This document shows, piece after piece, positions 1 through 10,100 of a stretch of DNA of 64,000 nucleotides. A program made the position numbers and the translations under genes. This DNA comes from Bacteroidia bacterium. Its GTDB lineage: Bacteria; Bacteroidota; Bacteroidia; J057. Each line of letters opens with the position of its first letter. Within the stretch, counting starts at the first letter, position 1. Under the pieces are notes generated by a model. It did not search any database. It was not told the DNA's origin and was given only the letters and a program-made list of their open reading frames with translations. The DNA lies in NCBI GenBank assembly GCA_022760475.1, contig JALEFZ010000089.1, forward strand, positions 124,001 through 188,000, read 5' to 3'.

Positions 1-2
1 GT

Positions 3-1856
3 TTCGGACAAGCTATTGAAACCGAAAACTTTAAGTTTACCCTTAATTACAACTCAGGAGCACAAGCGAAGCCCGGAGCAGTTTATGGTTTCGCCTACAT
101 CCCAAATACCTTCTGGGCTAGTTATTACCAGGGGAATGTGGGTGTATCTAAAATCAAGGACGGTTCTGTGGTTACCCTTGGTCTAAAGGGACCAGTACCT
201 GAAAAAGACATTGATTACCTAAACGAATTGGGACAAACCTATATCGATTCACGTTTGGAACAGAAAAATGCTTTCGCTGATGGAACCATTGAGTTCATCG
301 TCAATCAGTTAAATGCTGCCAAAGGCAAGGTAGATAGTTCTAAACTGGACTACATGAAGGCAGTTAACAATGCTCCTGTAGTTGTTGGAGATGGAAGCGA
401 AGCGGTAAGCCTCAGGTTGCAGCAAGGATACGACAGACGTGCTGAGATTCAGAAACACATTCGATACATTGAAGGAAACCTGAATAATATCAACAATGGT
501 GGAGAATCCAACTATATAGATCCTTTGACCGCAGGCTTGAATGCTCCGAACATATTCACCACCATTACGAACCTGAATGAACTGAAGCAAGAGCTTGTGG
601 AAGCCAAGTTGAAAGGTGGAAAAATCGAGCAGCAAATTACGCAGGATAAAATAGCGGAGAACGAAAGAAGCCTGAAAGGAATGCTTGAAGCGCTTTTGAC
701 TACCAAGAAAATGGACCTTCGCAGTGAACAGGCCACCATTTCAAGATTGGAGAGACAGATCAGGTCTTCTCCCGGAGCGACCTACGAATTGAATACGGCA
801 GCCAAGGCCTTGGAAATGAATCAGTCTCTTTACGACTATCTCCAGCAGCAATTGGCAACTGCTCAAATCTCAAAAGCTGGTACCAAGGCTGATGCATACT
901 TCCTGGACAAGGCAAGAATGAAGTCTACCTCTCCGGTATCTCCTCAGCCTACGGTTATCCTCGCTGCTGCTTTTGCCTTGGCGTTGATTCTGCCGGCAGC
1001 TGTGATTATCCTGATGTCATTCTTCAACACCAGCATCAGAGATGAAGAGCATCTGAAGTCGTTGACTGACATTCCGATTCTTGCATCTATCGTGCATGAA
1101 GCTGAGCCAGAATCTATCAAGTCTCCGGACTTTGTCCTTTCCCCACTGGCTGAAGCCTTTAGGTATCTGAACATCAATGTCGATTATGTGTTGAATGCAC
1201 AGAATGACGAAAAGGTGATCGGTGTAACCTCCATTGTAAAGGGTGAAGGAAAAACCTTCAACTCTGTACACCTTGGAGCAGTGATGGCCATGTCAGGAAA
1301 GCGTACTATCATCATTGGTGCAGACATTCGCAGGCCACAGCTATACGCTCGCCTTGGCTTGAAAAACGAAATCGGTCTGACCAACTACCTGTTGAGAAGG
1401 TCTGACCTGGACGATATCATTCAGGAAACCAACATTCAAAATCTCTACGCAATTACCAGTGGCGACAGACCACCGAACTTGATAGAGTTATTGAACTCTC
1501 CAACGCTTCCTGCATTGGTAGATGAACTAAAGGCAAACTTCGACTACGTCATTATAGATACTCCACCTGTAGGTCTGGTTTCAGATTACCTGATCCTGGC
1601 ACCACTAATGGATATCAACCTCATTGTTACTCGCGAAAGGTATTCCAAGATCGACTTCATCAAAGAAGTCAACAACATGCGCGCCACTGAAAAAATCAAC
1701 CGCTTGTATTTCGTCCTCAATGATGTAAAAGCCAACAGAGGTGGATACGCCAAAGGGAAATACGGAGCAAGGTATGAGTATGGATATGGTGAAAGCAAAA
1801 AAGGGAAAAAGAAGTCAAAATCTAAGTCCAAAAAAAATAAAACAACCATTTCGTGA
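3..1856 (+). CDS. Wzc-like polysaccharide co-polymerase / BY-kinase (5' end outside window)
   Basis: Inner-membrane chain-length regulator and cytoplasmic tyrosine autokinase for capsule or exopolysaccharide export. The frame is open from the first bases of the window, so the N-terminus is missing and the GTG near 138 is only an internal codon. Visible parts are a long coiled-coil periplasmic region, a hydrophobic segment near 950-1020 and a cytoplasmic ATPase domain. That domain has a Walker A variant GVTSIVKGEGKT, a Walker A' box IIIGADIRRPQ and a Walker B box VIIDTPP. The tail has a tyrosine cluster (YGARYEYGYG) followed by a Lys/Ser-rich end, as expected for autophosphorylation sites. The stop overlaps the GTG start of the epimerase, so the two are translationally coupled. 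The family call is firm; the polymer is unknown. Confidence 0.9.
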   Translation, partial: FGQAIETENFKFTLNYNSGAQAKPGAVYGFAYIPNTFWASYYQGNVGVSKIKDGSVVTLGLKGPVPEKDIDYLNELGQTYIDSRLEQKNAFADGTIEFIVNQLNAAKGKVDSSKLDYMKAVNNAPVVVGDGSEAVSLRLQQGYDRRAEIQKHIRYIEGNLNNINNGGESNYIDPLTAGLNAPNIFTTITNLNELKQELVEAKLKGGKIEQQITQDKIAENERSLKGMLEALLTTKKMDLRSEQATISRLERQIRSSPGATYELNTAAKALEMNQSLYDYLQQQLATAQISKAGTKADAYFLDKARMKSTSPVSPQPTVILAAAFALALILPAAVIILMSFFNTSIRDEEHLKSLTDIPILASIVHEAEPESIKSPDFVLSPLAEAFRYLNINVDYVLNAQNDEKVIGVTSIVKGEGKTFNSVHLGAVMAMSGKRTIIIGADIRRPQLYARLGLKNEIGLTNYLLRRSDLDDIIQETNIQNLYAITSGDRPPNLIELLNSPTLPALVDELKANFDYVIIDTPPVGLVSDYLILAPLMDINLIVTRERYSKIDFIKEVNNMRATEKINRLYFVLNDVKANRGGYAKGKYGARYEYGYGESKKGKKKSKSKSKKNKTTIS

Positions 1857-2824
1857 ATAGTCTTAACAAACCACACGTCCTGATTACAGGAGGTGCGGGT
1901 TTCATCGGAAGCCACCTAGCTGACTCTTTACTTGAGGATGGATACCGTGTTTCAGTTCTGGACAATCTGGATCCGTATTATCCTGTCGAACTTAAGCGGA
2001 TCAATGTATCCCAACATGAATCAAATCCGGATTACACCTTTATTGAAGGAGATATCCTGGATAAAGAACTTCTGGACGGGATCAACGACCTGGATGGAAT
2101 CGTCCACCTGGCTGCAAGGGCAGGGGTAAGGCCATCCATCAAAGACCCGGTTTCCTACATGGAAACCAACGTCAAGGGTACCCAAAACATGCTGGAACTT
2201 GCGCGCGCCAAAGAAGTAAAACAGTTTGTTTTTGCCTCTTCAAGCAGTGTCTACGGCATCAATCCAAACGTACCCTGGAGCGAATCGGACTATGTACTCA
2301 AGCCCATCAGCCCTTATGCTGCCAGCAAGGTGAGCGGAGAGTTGATTGGTCACACCTACAGCCATCTTTATGGAATTCGATTCATCGCGCTTAGGTTCTT
2401 TACCGTTTTTGGGCCTAGACAACGTCCCGACCTGGCCATCAATAAATTTGCAAGGCATATCCTTCAAGGAAAGTCCATACCTGTATTTGGTGATGGAACT
2501 ACCCGTAGGGATTATACCTACGTCGCAGATATTGTGAGCGGAATCAGAGGGGCACTTGCCTACCAGGGCTCGATGTATGAAATCGTGAACCTGGGTGCTG
2601 GACGTACCATCAGCTTGGCTGAGATGATCGAGGCAATCGAAGAGGTGATCGGCCAAAAGGCCATCATTGACCGTCAGCCAGAACAGCCCGGAGATGTGCC
2701 ATTGACTTCAGCTGACATTACAAAAGCCAATCAACTATTTGGCTATCAACCCAATACTACTTTTAAACAAGGTTTGGAGAACTTCAGAGAATGGCTAATT
2801 GCCTCTGTTCTTCAAAATTCATAA
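1853..2824 (+). CDS. NAD-dependent nucleotide-sugar epimerase (UDP-glucuronate/UDP-glucose 4-epimerase type)
   Basis: Extended short-chain dehydrogenase that probably interconverts a UDP-hexose or UDP-uronic acid precursor in the cytoplasm. The Rossmann motif GGAGFIGSH is at the N-terminus. The catalytic Tyr155 and Lys159 lie in SPYAASK, and a serine run (SSSSVYG) precedes them. A region reading LRFFTVFGPRQRPDLA is typical of GalE and UDP-glucuronate 4-epimerase relatives. Length, 323 residues, is normal. The GTG start overlaps the stop of the upstream kinase gene, and the next gene follows after 3 bases, so these are one operon. Substrate cannot be fixed from sequence. An acidic sugar would fit with the acyltransferases nearby, but that is inference. 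Confidence 0.88.
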   Translation: MNSLNKPHVLITGGAGFIGSHLADSLLEDGYRVSVLDNLDPYYPVELKRINVSQHESNPDYTFIEGDILDKELLDGINDLDGIVHLAARAGVRPSIKDPVSYMETNVKGTQNMLELARAKEVKQFVFASSSSVYGINPNVPWSESDYVLKPISPYAASKVSGELIGHTYSHLYGIRFIALRFFTVFGPRQRPDLAINKFARHILQGKSIPVFGDGTTRRDYTYVADIVSGIRGALAYQGSMYEIVNLGAGRTISLAEMIEAIEEVIGQKAIIDRQPEQPGDVPLTSADITKANQLFGYQPNTTFKQGLENFREWLIASVLQNS

Positions 2825-2827
2825 CAC

Positions 2828-4426
2828 ATGATTGAACTAGATTCCAAGTATCAACTCAAAGACCTGCCCAAGTTATTTGGGGAATGGATGATGTGGTTTG
2901 TGATAGTAGGGGTAGTTTCCTACCTGTCTATCAGTGTAATCGGTCTTTTGGTTATGATTGGGGGATTTTCCTATCTGGCACTTTACAAACCCAAAATGTT
3001 TGTAAAAGCGACCGTCATGTATTTGATGATCAACCAGATGTTTGCCCTTGAGCAAGTATATTCGGGCTGGGGAGAGTTTGGTGGTTACGGACAGGGAATC
3101 CTCTATTTGGGAGGAATCAGGCGGGTTCCACCTGACGCACCGGGTCCATCCAACCTTTACAGGGTACTTTGGCTTGCCATGGTACTGGTACTGTTGCCCA
3201 GGTACTTACGCTCAAACAGCAAATTTTCCTTCGATAGATTTGGAGTCCTTTTTGTCTTGTTCGTATTGTGCTGGCTCTTGTCAGCAGTGGTTAACCAGGC
3301 CTTTGGGAAAACCTCTTTTAGGTTCATCATTCAGTTTACGGTTCCTTTTTTGCTTTTCATGTTTTTCAGGGGAATGAGAAATCAATTTACCCCTGGTGAA
3401 CGGGCCAGCGCCTTTGCCATCATCATGTTTGCGGGGGTAGAAATGCAGGTTGTTGGATCTTTGTTACAAAACTTCCACAAACTGCCGGGAACATTTTTCT
3501 TTAATGATTTTGCCGTAGGGACATTTGTATTCCCACTTTACGAACGATCTGCCTACTTTCTCTCCATCGGATTTTTCTTTTTCCTCTATCAGTTTTTGAT
3601 CAGTCGAAAGCCTGTCTATATCGTCCGTATGGCGATTGCCCTATATGGAATCCTCAGTATATCTGTGATCCTTTATACAGCGGTTTTTGCATTGATACTC
3701 GTGAGCTCACTTTTCTATGCTTCCACCCTCAAGGTGATCAAGTTTAAAGAGTTGATGCTGGCGATTTTTGTCATGCTCCTGTTGGCCTATCCGACTTACA
3801 TCATCTTTACGGATGAATCCCTGGCTAGTGATAGCTCGGTGCATGCAGAAAAACTCATAGAAAAAAATGAAAACCGAGAATGGTGGGAGGTCCCCAAAAT
3901 CTACTCCTATGTTAACCTCTACAACATGATGTACGAGGAAGGGAGGTTTTTCTTTGGCTCAGGGCCAGGGACATTCCTGACCAGATTTGCGGCTGGAGAG
4001 ATCTTTGAGAAGTATAGAACCTTTACCGTATATGGCACTACCCAGTTGAGTAGTTCCGAGTTCTTGGAAAATAGCACAGTTGGGATCATTGGAGAGATAG
4101 GCCTGCAAGGCTATATCATCTACATCCTGCTGTTTGCTACCATGATACGACGTTCTTTTGTTTTGATTAAGTATAAAAGGATCTGGCTTGGAAGAGCTGA
4201 CGCCTTTTCTGCTGCAATTCTTTTTAGTGGTTTGCTCTTTCTCATCTTTGGAATGGTGCGAAATATATTCGAGCTCTACGACCTTACGCTCTTTTATGTA
4301 GCGGCAATGGAAATAGGCTTTCGACATGCTGACCACGAAATTCGGGATGCCATAGACAGGCATCAAACTCAAAGGGACGAACCTGACGAGCCTGCAAACA
4401 AGGTCTTGGAAGGTGCCGTGGCCTAA
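2828..4426 (+). CDS. O-antigen polymerase/ligase-like polytopic membrane protein (Wzy candidate)
   Basis: A 532-residue inner-membrane protein with about ten or more hydrophobic helices and a large periplasmic loop near residues 330-420, which is the layout of Wzy polymerases and WaaL ligases. Loop sequence such as FFFGSGPGTFLTRFA resembles the G-x-G-x-x motif found in O-antigen ligase domains. It starts 3 bases after the epimerase stop and precedes the MBOAT gene by about 40 bases. By position it is the best candidate for the enzyme that polymerises undecaprenyl-linked repeat units made by the glycosyltransferases downstream. Primary sequence in this family is weakly conserved, so polymerase versus ligase cannot be decided. 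The C-terminal tail is charged and cytoplasmic. Confidence 0.75.
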   Translation: MIELDSKYQLKDLPKLFGEWMMWFVIVGVVSYLSISVIGLLVMIGGFSYLALYKPKMFVKATVMYLMINQMFALEQVYSGWGEFGGYGQGILYLGGIRRVPPDAPGPSNLYRVLWLAMVLVLLPRYLRSNSKFSFDRFGVLFVLFVLCWLLSAVVNQAFGKTSFRFIIQFTVPFLLFMFFRGMRNQFTPGERASAFAIIMFAGVEMQVVGSLLQNFHKLPGTFFFNDFAVGTFVFPLYERSAYFLSIGFFFFLYQFLISRKPVYIVRMAIALYGILSISVILYTAVFALILVSSLFYASTLKVIKFKELMLAIFVMLLLAYPTYIIFTDESLASDSSVHAEKLIEKNENREWWEVPKIYSYVNLYNMMYEEGRFFFGSGPGTFLTRFAAGEIFEKYRTFTVYGTTQLSSSEFLENSTVGIIGEIGLQGYIIYILLFATMIRRSFVLIKYKRIWLGRADAFSAAILFSGLLFLIFGMVRNIFELYDLTLFYVAAMEIGFRHADHEIRDAIDRHQTQRDEPDEPANKVLEGAVA

Positions 4427-4467
4427 CTTTATTCTGAAATAATTACCATTGACCACAGGAGAAATAT

Positions 4468-5898
4468 ATGTTATTCAATTCATTTGAATTCGCTTACTTC
4501 CTGCCCATTGTATTTGCTCTATATTGGTCGTTCTTTCGCAGGAACTTGAACCTGCAAAATGCCCTCCTGGTAGTAGTGAGTTACTTCTTTTATGGGTGGT
4601 GGGACTGGCGTTTCCTTTCCCTCCTTGCCATAAGCTCATTTGCTGACTTCTTTATTGGCAAGGCCATGCACTACTCCGACGACGAAAAGCGGAGAAAACT
4701 TCTTTTGGGCATTTCTTTGGCCATCAACCTGGGTGTGCTGGGATTTTTCAAATACTTCAACTTCTTCGTTGACTCATTCATTGACATGTTTCAAGTGTTT
4801 GGGGTAGAACTCAACGCGAGGACCCTGAATATCATTCTCCCGGTTGGAATCAGCTTCTACACCTTCCAGACACTTAGTTATACCATAGACATTTATCGGA
4901 AGAACCTAAAGCCAACAGAAAATCTAATCACCTTTTTTGCCTTTGTGTCTTTCTTCCCTCAGTTGGTAGCAGGGCCGATTGAAAGAGCAACACATTTGAT
5001 TCCGCAGTTTGAACGGGAAAGGAAGTTTGATTTTGAGCTTGCCATAGATGGGAGTAGACAGATCCTTTGGGGATTTTTTAAGAAAATAGTAATCGCAGAC
5101 TCCTGTGCCCCTATTGTTGATGAGATATTCAACAACTATCAAACGATGGATACAGGTATGCTCATCCTAGGTGCGATATATTTCTCTTTCCAGATCTATG
5201 GGGACTTTAGTGGATACTCTGATATAGCCATTGGTACAGCCAGGTTGTTTGGCTTTGACTTGATGCAAAACTTTAACCTTCCTTATTTCTCAAGAGACAT
5301 TGGAGAGTTTTGGAGAAGGTGGCACATATCACTTTCTACTTGGTTTAGGGATTATTTATATATTCCTCTAGGAGGTTCTAGAGGTGGGAAATGGATGAGG
5401 TTGAGGAATGTAATCATCATCTTTACGGTGAGTGGCTTTTGGCATGGGGCGAATTGGACCTTTGTGGTCTGGGGCTTCCTCAACGGGCTCTATTACATAC
5501 CCTTGATGCTGTTAGGCCTCCAATTTGGAAACAAAGGCTCAGTGGTAGCCCAGGGTAAGTTGCTTCCCAATTTCAAGGAAATCCTCATGATTGGCAGTAC
5601 TTACTTCATGACCATCATTGCATGGATCTTTTTTAGGGCGAAAGATGTAGGCGAAGCCTTCGGCTATATAGGGCGCCTGTTTACCAACTGGCATTTCTCT
5701 ATGCCGAGCGGCAAACTGGAAGTCATGTTTTTCATCATCATCATGCTGATCTTCGAGTGGCTTCAAAGAGAAGAACCTCACGGCTTCAGACTCAAGTCTG
5801 TACCGCTTGTTGCCAGGTGGGTTATCTACGGCATCACTACAATCGCTATTTTTAAATATTTCTCACTGGATAAGAGCTTTATCTACTTCGCATTCTAA
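4468..5898 (+). CDS. MBOAT family O-acyltransferase (AlgI/PatA-like)
   Basis: Multi-spanning membrane O-acyltransferase that moves acyl groups, usually acetyl, across the inner membrane for transfer to a periplasmic polysaccharide. The family core is clear. The sequence FSGYSDIAIG is followed by WRRWHISLSTWFRDYLYIP, and then by the invariant histidine in SGFWHG (His326). Length of 476 residues and N-terminal motifs such as FFYGWWDWRF match AlgI. The next gene starts 15 bases after the stop and encodes an SGNH-like partner, as AlgI is paired with AlgJ/AlgX. The job inferred is O-acetylation of the exopolysaccharide made by this locus. Transfer to another glycan such as peptidoglycan (PatA) is possible but less likely here. 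Confidence 0.92.
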   Translation: MLFNSFEFAYFLPIVFALYWSFFRRNLNLQNALLVVVSYFFYGWWDWRFLSLLAISSFADFFIGKAMHYSDDEKRRKLLLGISLAINLGVLGFFKYFNFFVDSFIDMFQVFGVELNARTLNIILPVGISFYTFQTLSYTIDIYRKNLKPTENLITFFAFVSFFPQLVAGPIERATHLIPQFERERKFDFELAIDGSRQILWGFFKKIVIADSCAPIVDEIFNNYQTMDTGMLILGAIYFSFQIYGDFSGYSDIAIGTARLFGFDLMQNFNLPYFSRDIGEFWRRWHISLSTWFRDYLYIPLGGSRGGKWMRLRNVIIIFTVSGFWHGANWTFVVWGFLNGLYYIPLMLLGLQFGNKGSVVAQGKLLPNFKEILMIGSTYFMTIIAWIFFRAKDVGEAFGYIGRLFTNWHFSMPSGKLEVMFFIIIMLIFEWLQREEPHGFRLKSVPLVARWVIYGITTIAIFKYFSLDKSFIYFAF

Positions 5899-5913
5899 AG
5901 CAGGATTTCAAAG

Positions 5914-6885
5914 ATGGAAGATATAAATAGAACATCCATGATCGGTACCTATGTATTCAGGGTCTTGCTCTTTGCCGTCATGGTCGTGGGCATAGGGACG
6001 ATCGCCGTTTTTATCCCGGATTTCGGAAATAAAGGAAACATGCTTTACTCCATTTTGGATAAGCATGACCGAATGGATAGCATCCAGGGGCCAAAAATTA
6101 TATTTGCCGGAGGGTCAAACCTCGCCTTCGGCCTTGATAGCCGCATGGTGGAAGAAGCCTTTGACAAACCCGTAGTCAATATGGGAATTCATGCGGGCTT
6201 GGGTCTCAAGTTTATCCTTGATGATGTAAGGCCTTATATCAGTGAAGGAGATGTCGTCGTCATCGTACCCGAGTATCCCCATTTTTACAAACAATACCCC
6301 TCTACTTTTTATGGGCAGGATGAACTGCTAACAATGGTGTTTGATATTGTACCGAATGAACGTAAATATATCTCATTCAAGCAGTGGACACATCTTTACA
6401 GAGGCTTACCTAACTATATTGGCAACAAATATTATTGTTTATTGAAGTACGGACGTAAGCCCAGGGTAGCTACAGGAAGGGCAAAGGCTTATCAAAGAAA
6501 CTCCTTCAACGAATATGGAGACATCATCACTCACCTGGATATGGAACCTTATAAGGTAGCAGGAATCAAGGAAGTGGATTATCCAGCCAATCTCGAAGTC
6601 ATTGAGTTTATCAATGAGTTTGGAAGGGAGTGCAAGGCAAAAGGAGCCAAGGTTGTAATGGCCATGACCTCTATTCAGGATACAGGTTATTACAAGGCTC
6701 AGAGTCATATTGATGACCTTACTGTCGCATTCGAAAACTACCTGGAAGTACCATTGATCGCAGCCCCCGCGAGATACAGGTTCAAGAACGAGCTATTTTT
6801 TGACACAATGGAACACCTGAATAAGGAAGGCAGGGAGATGAGAACTCAAATGTTGATCGAAGATATCTCGGCCTACATGAAGTAA
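5914..6885 (+). CDS. SGNH-hydrolase-like partner of the MBOAT acyltransferase (AlgJ/AlgX-type role)
   Basis: Predicted periplasmic protein anchored by one N-terminal membrane helix (about residues 12-32). An SGNH fold is suggested by a block-I motif GGSNLAFG with candidate nucleophile Ser68, and by a late D-x-x-x-H pair (Asp297, His301) in FFDTMEHLN, where DHHC-type lipases have their Asp/His. Such proteins receive the acyl group from the MBOAT protein and place it on the polymer. The gene directly follows the MBOAT gene, which supports this. Length is 323 residues. Sequence between the motifs is not one I recognise at family level, so esterase rather than transferase activity remains possible. 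Confidence 0.7.
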   Translation: MEDINRTSMIGTYVFRVLLFAVMVVGIGTIAVFIPDFGNKGNMLYSILDKHDRMDSIQGPKIIFAGGSNLAFGLDSRMVEEAFDKPVVNMGIHAGLGLKFILDDVRPYISEGDVVVIVPEYPHFYKQYPSTFYGQDELLTMVFDIVPNERKYISFKQWTHLYRGLPNYIGNKYYCLLKYGRKPRVATGRAKAYQRNSFNEYGDIITHLDMEPYKVAGIKEVDYPANLEVIEFINEFGRECKAKGAKVVMAMTSIQDTGYYKAQSHIDDLTVAFENYLEVPLIAAPARYRFKNELFFDTMEHLNKEGREMRTQMLIEDISAYMK

Positions 6886-7197
6886 ATTTTGGGTTCTCCC
6901 TGGACACAAAATATCATTTTCAGGTAAGGTTTGGGACAATTTGAATCATTTCTATTAGTTCCCTAACTTTCACAAACCAGCCTATTCTTTGTATCAAAAC
7001 AATACCTCGGATTTGTCTGTATTTTAATTGGTTATGTCCGTGAAAAGTATTGATCTCTTTTTGATGTTAATATTTTTTCGATAAACATATTTTTAGGCAA
7101 TAGAATTTTCCTTTCGGCAGAGCCCTTAGCAGCCGGGACGAAAATTGGTATAGAGTAAGTATTTCTAGTCATTCTAGGGCCAAATAGCCTAGATAAA
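6886..7197 (+). other. 312-bp intergenic region ahead of the synthase gene
   Basis: No credible coding frame is visible. The region is AT-rich in its middle part and probably holds the promoter for the next gene, but no exact TAnnTTTG box was found; the closest is TATTCTTTG near 6984, with one extra base. The 3' third contains two stem-loops, described separately. A new transcription unit is likely here because the spacing breaks an otherwise tightly packed run of genes. Confidence 0.5.
7104..7192 (+). promoter_or_regulatory. Structured 5' leader: long stem-loop plus start-proximal hairpin
   Basis: Bases 7104-7118 pair with 7132-7146 to give a 15-position stem (AATTTTC against GAAAATT, then a C-C mismatch, then CGGC against GCCG with two G-U pairs) around a 13-base loop. 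No T-run follows, so it is not an intrinsic terminator. A second hairpin joins CTAGG (7174-7178) to CCTAG (7188-7192), only five bases before the ATG, where a ribosome would bind. The loop bases GCCCT (7122-7126) could also pair with AGGGC (7176-7180). That pairing would compete with the second hairpin. A translation-control leader is an inference; no known riboswitch class is recognised. Confidence 0.45.
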
Positions 7198-10100
7198 ATG
7201 CAGCAACTGAAGAAGAAGTCCTTGCCACGAATAAATAATCATATAACAGATAAAACCCTAAAGGTGATTCCACCACCTAAAAGGAGAGGAATACTAATTC
7301 TTCGTTTCCTGATTGCACTGGGTTTTGGTTCTATGATGTATTTCACCTGGTGGTTTTTTAGTGCGAACCACATAGGATTTGCTCCGCTATATTGGCTTTT
7401 GATTGTAGCTTTTGGATTTCGCTTCCTTAAGCTGTTGCATGAGTGGTACCACTACTGGGCGATCAGTGTCCCGGAGAGACCCGTTTCTCGAAGAGACTGG
7501 AAGGTAGACATGATAACGACCTTCGTTCCGGGAGAGCCTTACGACATGATAGTCGAGACCCTGGAGGCCATGGTGGCTGTGAACTATCCGCACAAAACAT
7601 ATCTCTGCGATGAAGGAAACGATCCATTTCTTATAGAAAAATGTAAGGAACTTGGCGTTATTCACTCATACCGAGGGCCTGACAAAAAGAACGCAAAAGC
7701 GGGAAACGTCAATTATTGCCTCGAAAATCATGCTGATGGCGAGATCGTAGTGATACTCGACCCTGACCATGTTCCAAGTCCTGATTTCCTAGACAGGGTG
7801 CTTCCTTATTTCAAGGATGAAGAACTGGGCTATGTCCAGTGCATCCAGGCCTATTACAATAGAAACGAAAGTTTCATCGCCAAGGGAGCTGCAGAGCAGA
7901 CCTACCATTTCTATGGACCAATGATGATGTCCATGAACAGCTATGGGACTGCCCAAGCCATTGGGGCAAACTGTACTTTCCGCAGAAAAGCACTGGACTC
8001 CATCGGTGGACATAAACCCGGTCTTTCTGAGGACATGCATACCGCCATGCAATTGCATGCTGCAGGTTGGGAATCCATCTACGTTCCAGAAGCCCTTACA
8101 AGGGGCCAGGTGCCTGAAACCCTTTCTGGTTACTATAAGCAGCAACTAAAATGGTCAAGAGGTTCTTTTGATCTCCTCGTAAATGTGGTTCCCAAGATTG
8201 CCCGTAACCTGACCTGGAGACAAATTATACACTATGTGACCATCCCGCTATTTTTCTTGTCGGGCTTGGTAGGGTTGATAGACATAACCGTACCCATTGT
8301 ATCATTATTTACCGCTCAATCTCCCTGGAAAGTCCAGATGGTGGAGCTGGGGAAGGCAGCCCTGCCTTTGTTTATCATGATCATGACCATACGGCAGTAT
8401 GTGCAACGATATGTCCTTGAAGAACACGAACGGGGTTTCCACTTCATGGGAGGAGCCTTGCTCTTCGCAACCTGGTGGGTACACCTTACTGGCTTGATTT
8501 ATACCTTTTTGAATATCAAGGTTCCCTACATCCCCACACCCAAAGGTGATGAGAAAATCGACGAATGGCGCATCAGCCTTCCTAACCTTGGGGTTATCCT
8601 TTTGAGCATTGCAGCCATTGCCTATGGCTTAAGCATAGACTGGAGTCCATACAGCATGATCATGGCATTTTATGCCTCAGTAAATATTTTTATGCTGGGT
8701 TTTGTCCTGATTGTCAGCCAACAAAAATCCATGGGGCGCTTTTATGGAGTCCTCTACTCAGGTAGAGGCCTTGTTTCGGGTATCAGGAGTTTTTGGTACA
8801 AACTAAGACACAACATAGTATATCCTGCATTTAGAAATACAGGAATAGCTTTGTTGATGATTGGAGGGGTATTTTGGGGTGCATTTACCTTCCTTAAGGT
8901 TGAAAAAGGCCTGGATATATCCAGAGAAGCCGCACTAAATATCAGCAGCAATTCCCCATTTTACATCGCGACTGTAAATGCGAATGAAGCAGCTTCTGTA
9001 AACTCATTTAAGATTCAAGTACTTGATGAGAAGGTAGATACAAGCAGCTTAGCCTTGCAAAACATGCTTTTGGGACTTGACTCAATGGGATCTGGCAATT
9101 CTCCCTGTTTAAGTTTGTTGTTGGATACCACACTTGATGAAAGCGGAAAGAAACGCTATTGGAAACACTTTGCCAATAATATAAAATCTCACAGGAATGC
9201 AGTTCTGATTCGCCCATATTTGAAAAATGGAAATCCGATCCAAAAGGATCATTGGGTTGAAATGGTAAATACCGTCAGAGAAGAAGGTGCGTGGAATGCA
9301 GTATGGATTTGGGATTGCAAAGATAGCATGAGGAGTTATCCAGGTGATAAATGGGTAGACTATTGTAGTTTTGATCGCAAATTGTTCGACACCTTCAAAG
9401 AAGATATCCAAAAGCCTAGCTTTATATCAGGTAATTTTGATGAAGACTGGTTCTTTGAGGAAGAGGATTTTACGACCTGGAAAGCAAAAAATCCTTTGGT
9501 TCATGGTTTGTTGCTGGATGAGTCTTCTATATTAAATACCAATTGGTTTGAGTCTATAGAAAAATTGAATGCCGAGCTTTGGGGAGAGGAATGGACGGCT
9601 GAAAAGTCCAGGGCTCAAATTCGCAAATGGCTTGCCCTTCACAAGGATGATTTGGTCAAGTCCTATGGTAAATTCAAGGACATCAAGCGTGTTAGCATTA
9701 ACCAAAATGGAGGAGGTAATCAGTTGTTAATCAACGGAGAATCAGCCTATGTGAAAGGGGTCGCGTATAATCCATCCCATGATTGGCGAGATGGCTTTAC
9801 TCCCTTGACTCGAATAAAACTTGAGGAAGATTTTGGTCGAATCAAGGGTATGGGAGCAAATACCATCAGAAGATATGCCCCAGGATGGTACGACACGAAT
9901 ATCCTAAGAACTGCTGATGTAGAAGGCATCCATGTCATTTATGGGTTCTGGTTCAGTCCGGATATTGATTACGCCAGAGACAGTATACAGGTCAAGGGAA
10001 AAATCAATGAGGTAGTTAGGAATTACAGATCTTTTGGGGGACATTCTTCCATCATGAGTTGGGGCATCGGGAATGAAACTTTCTACCGACTAGGGAACTT

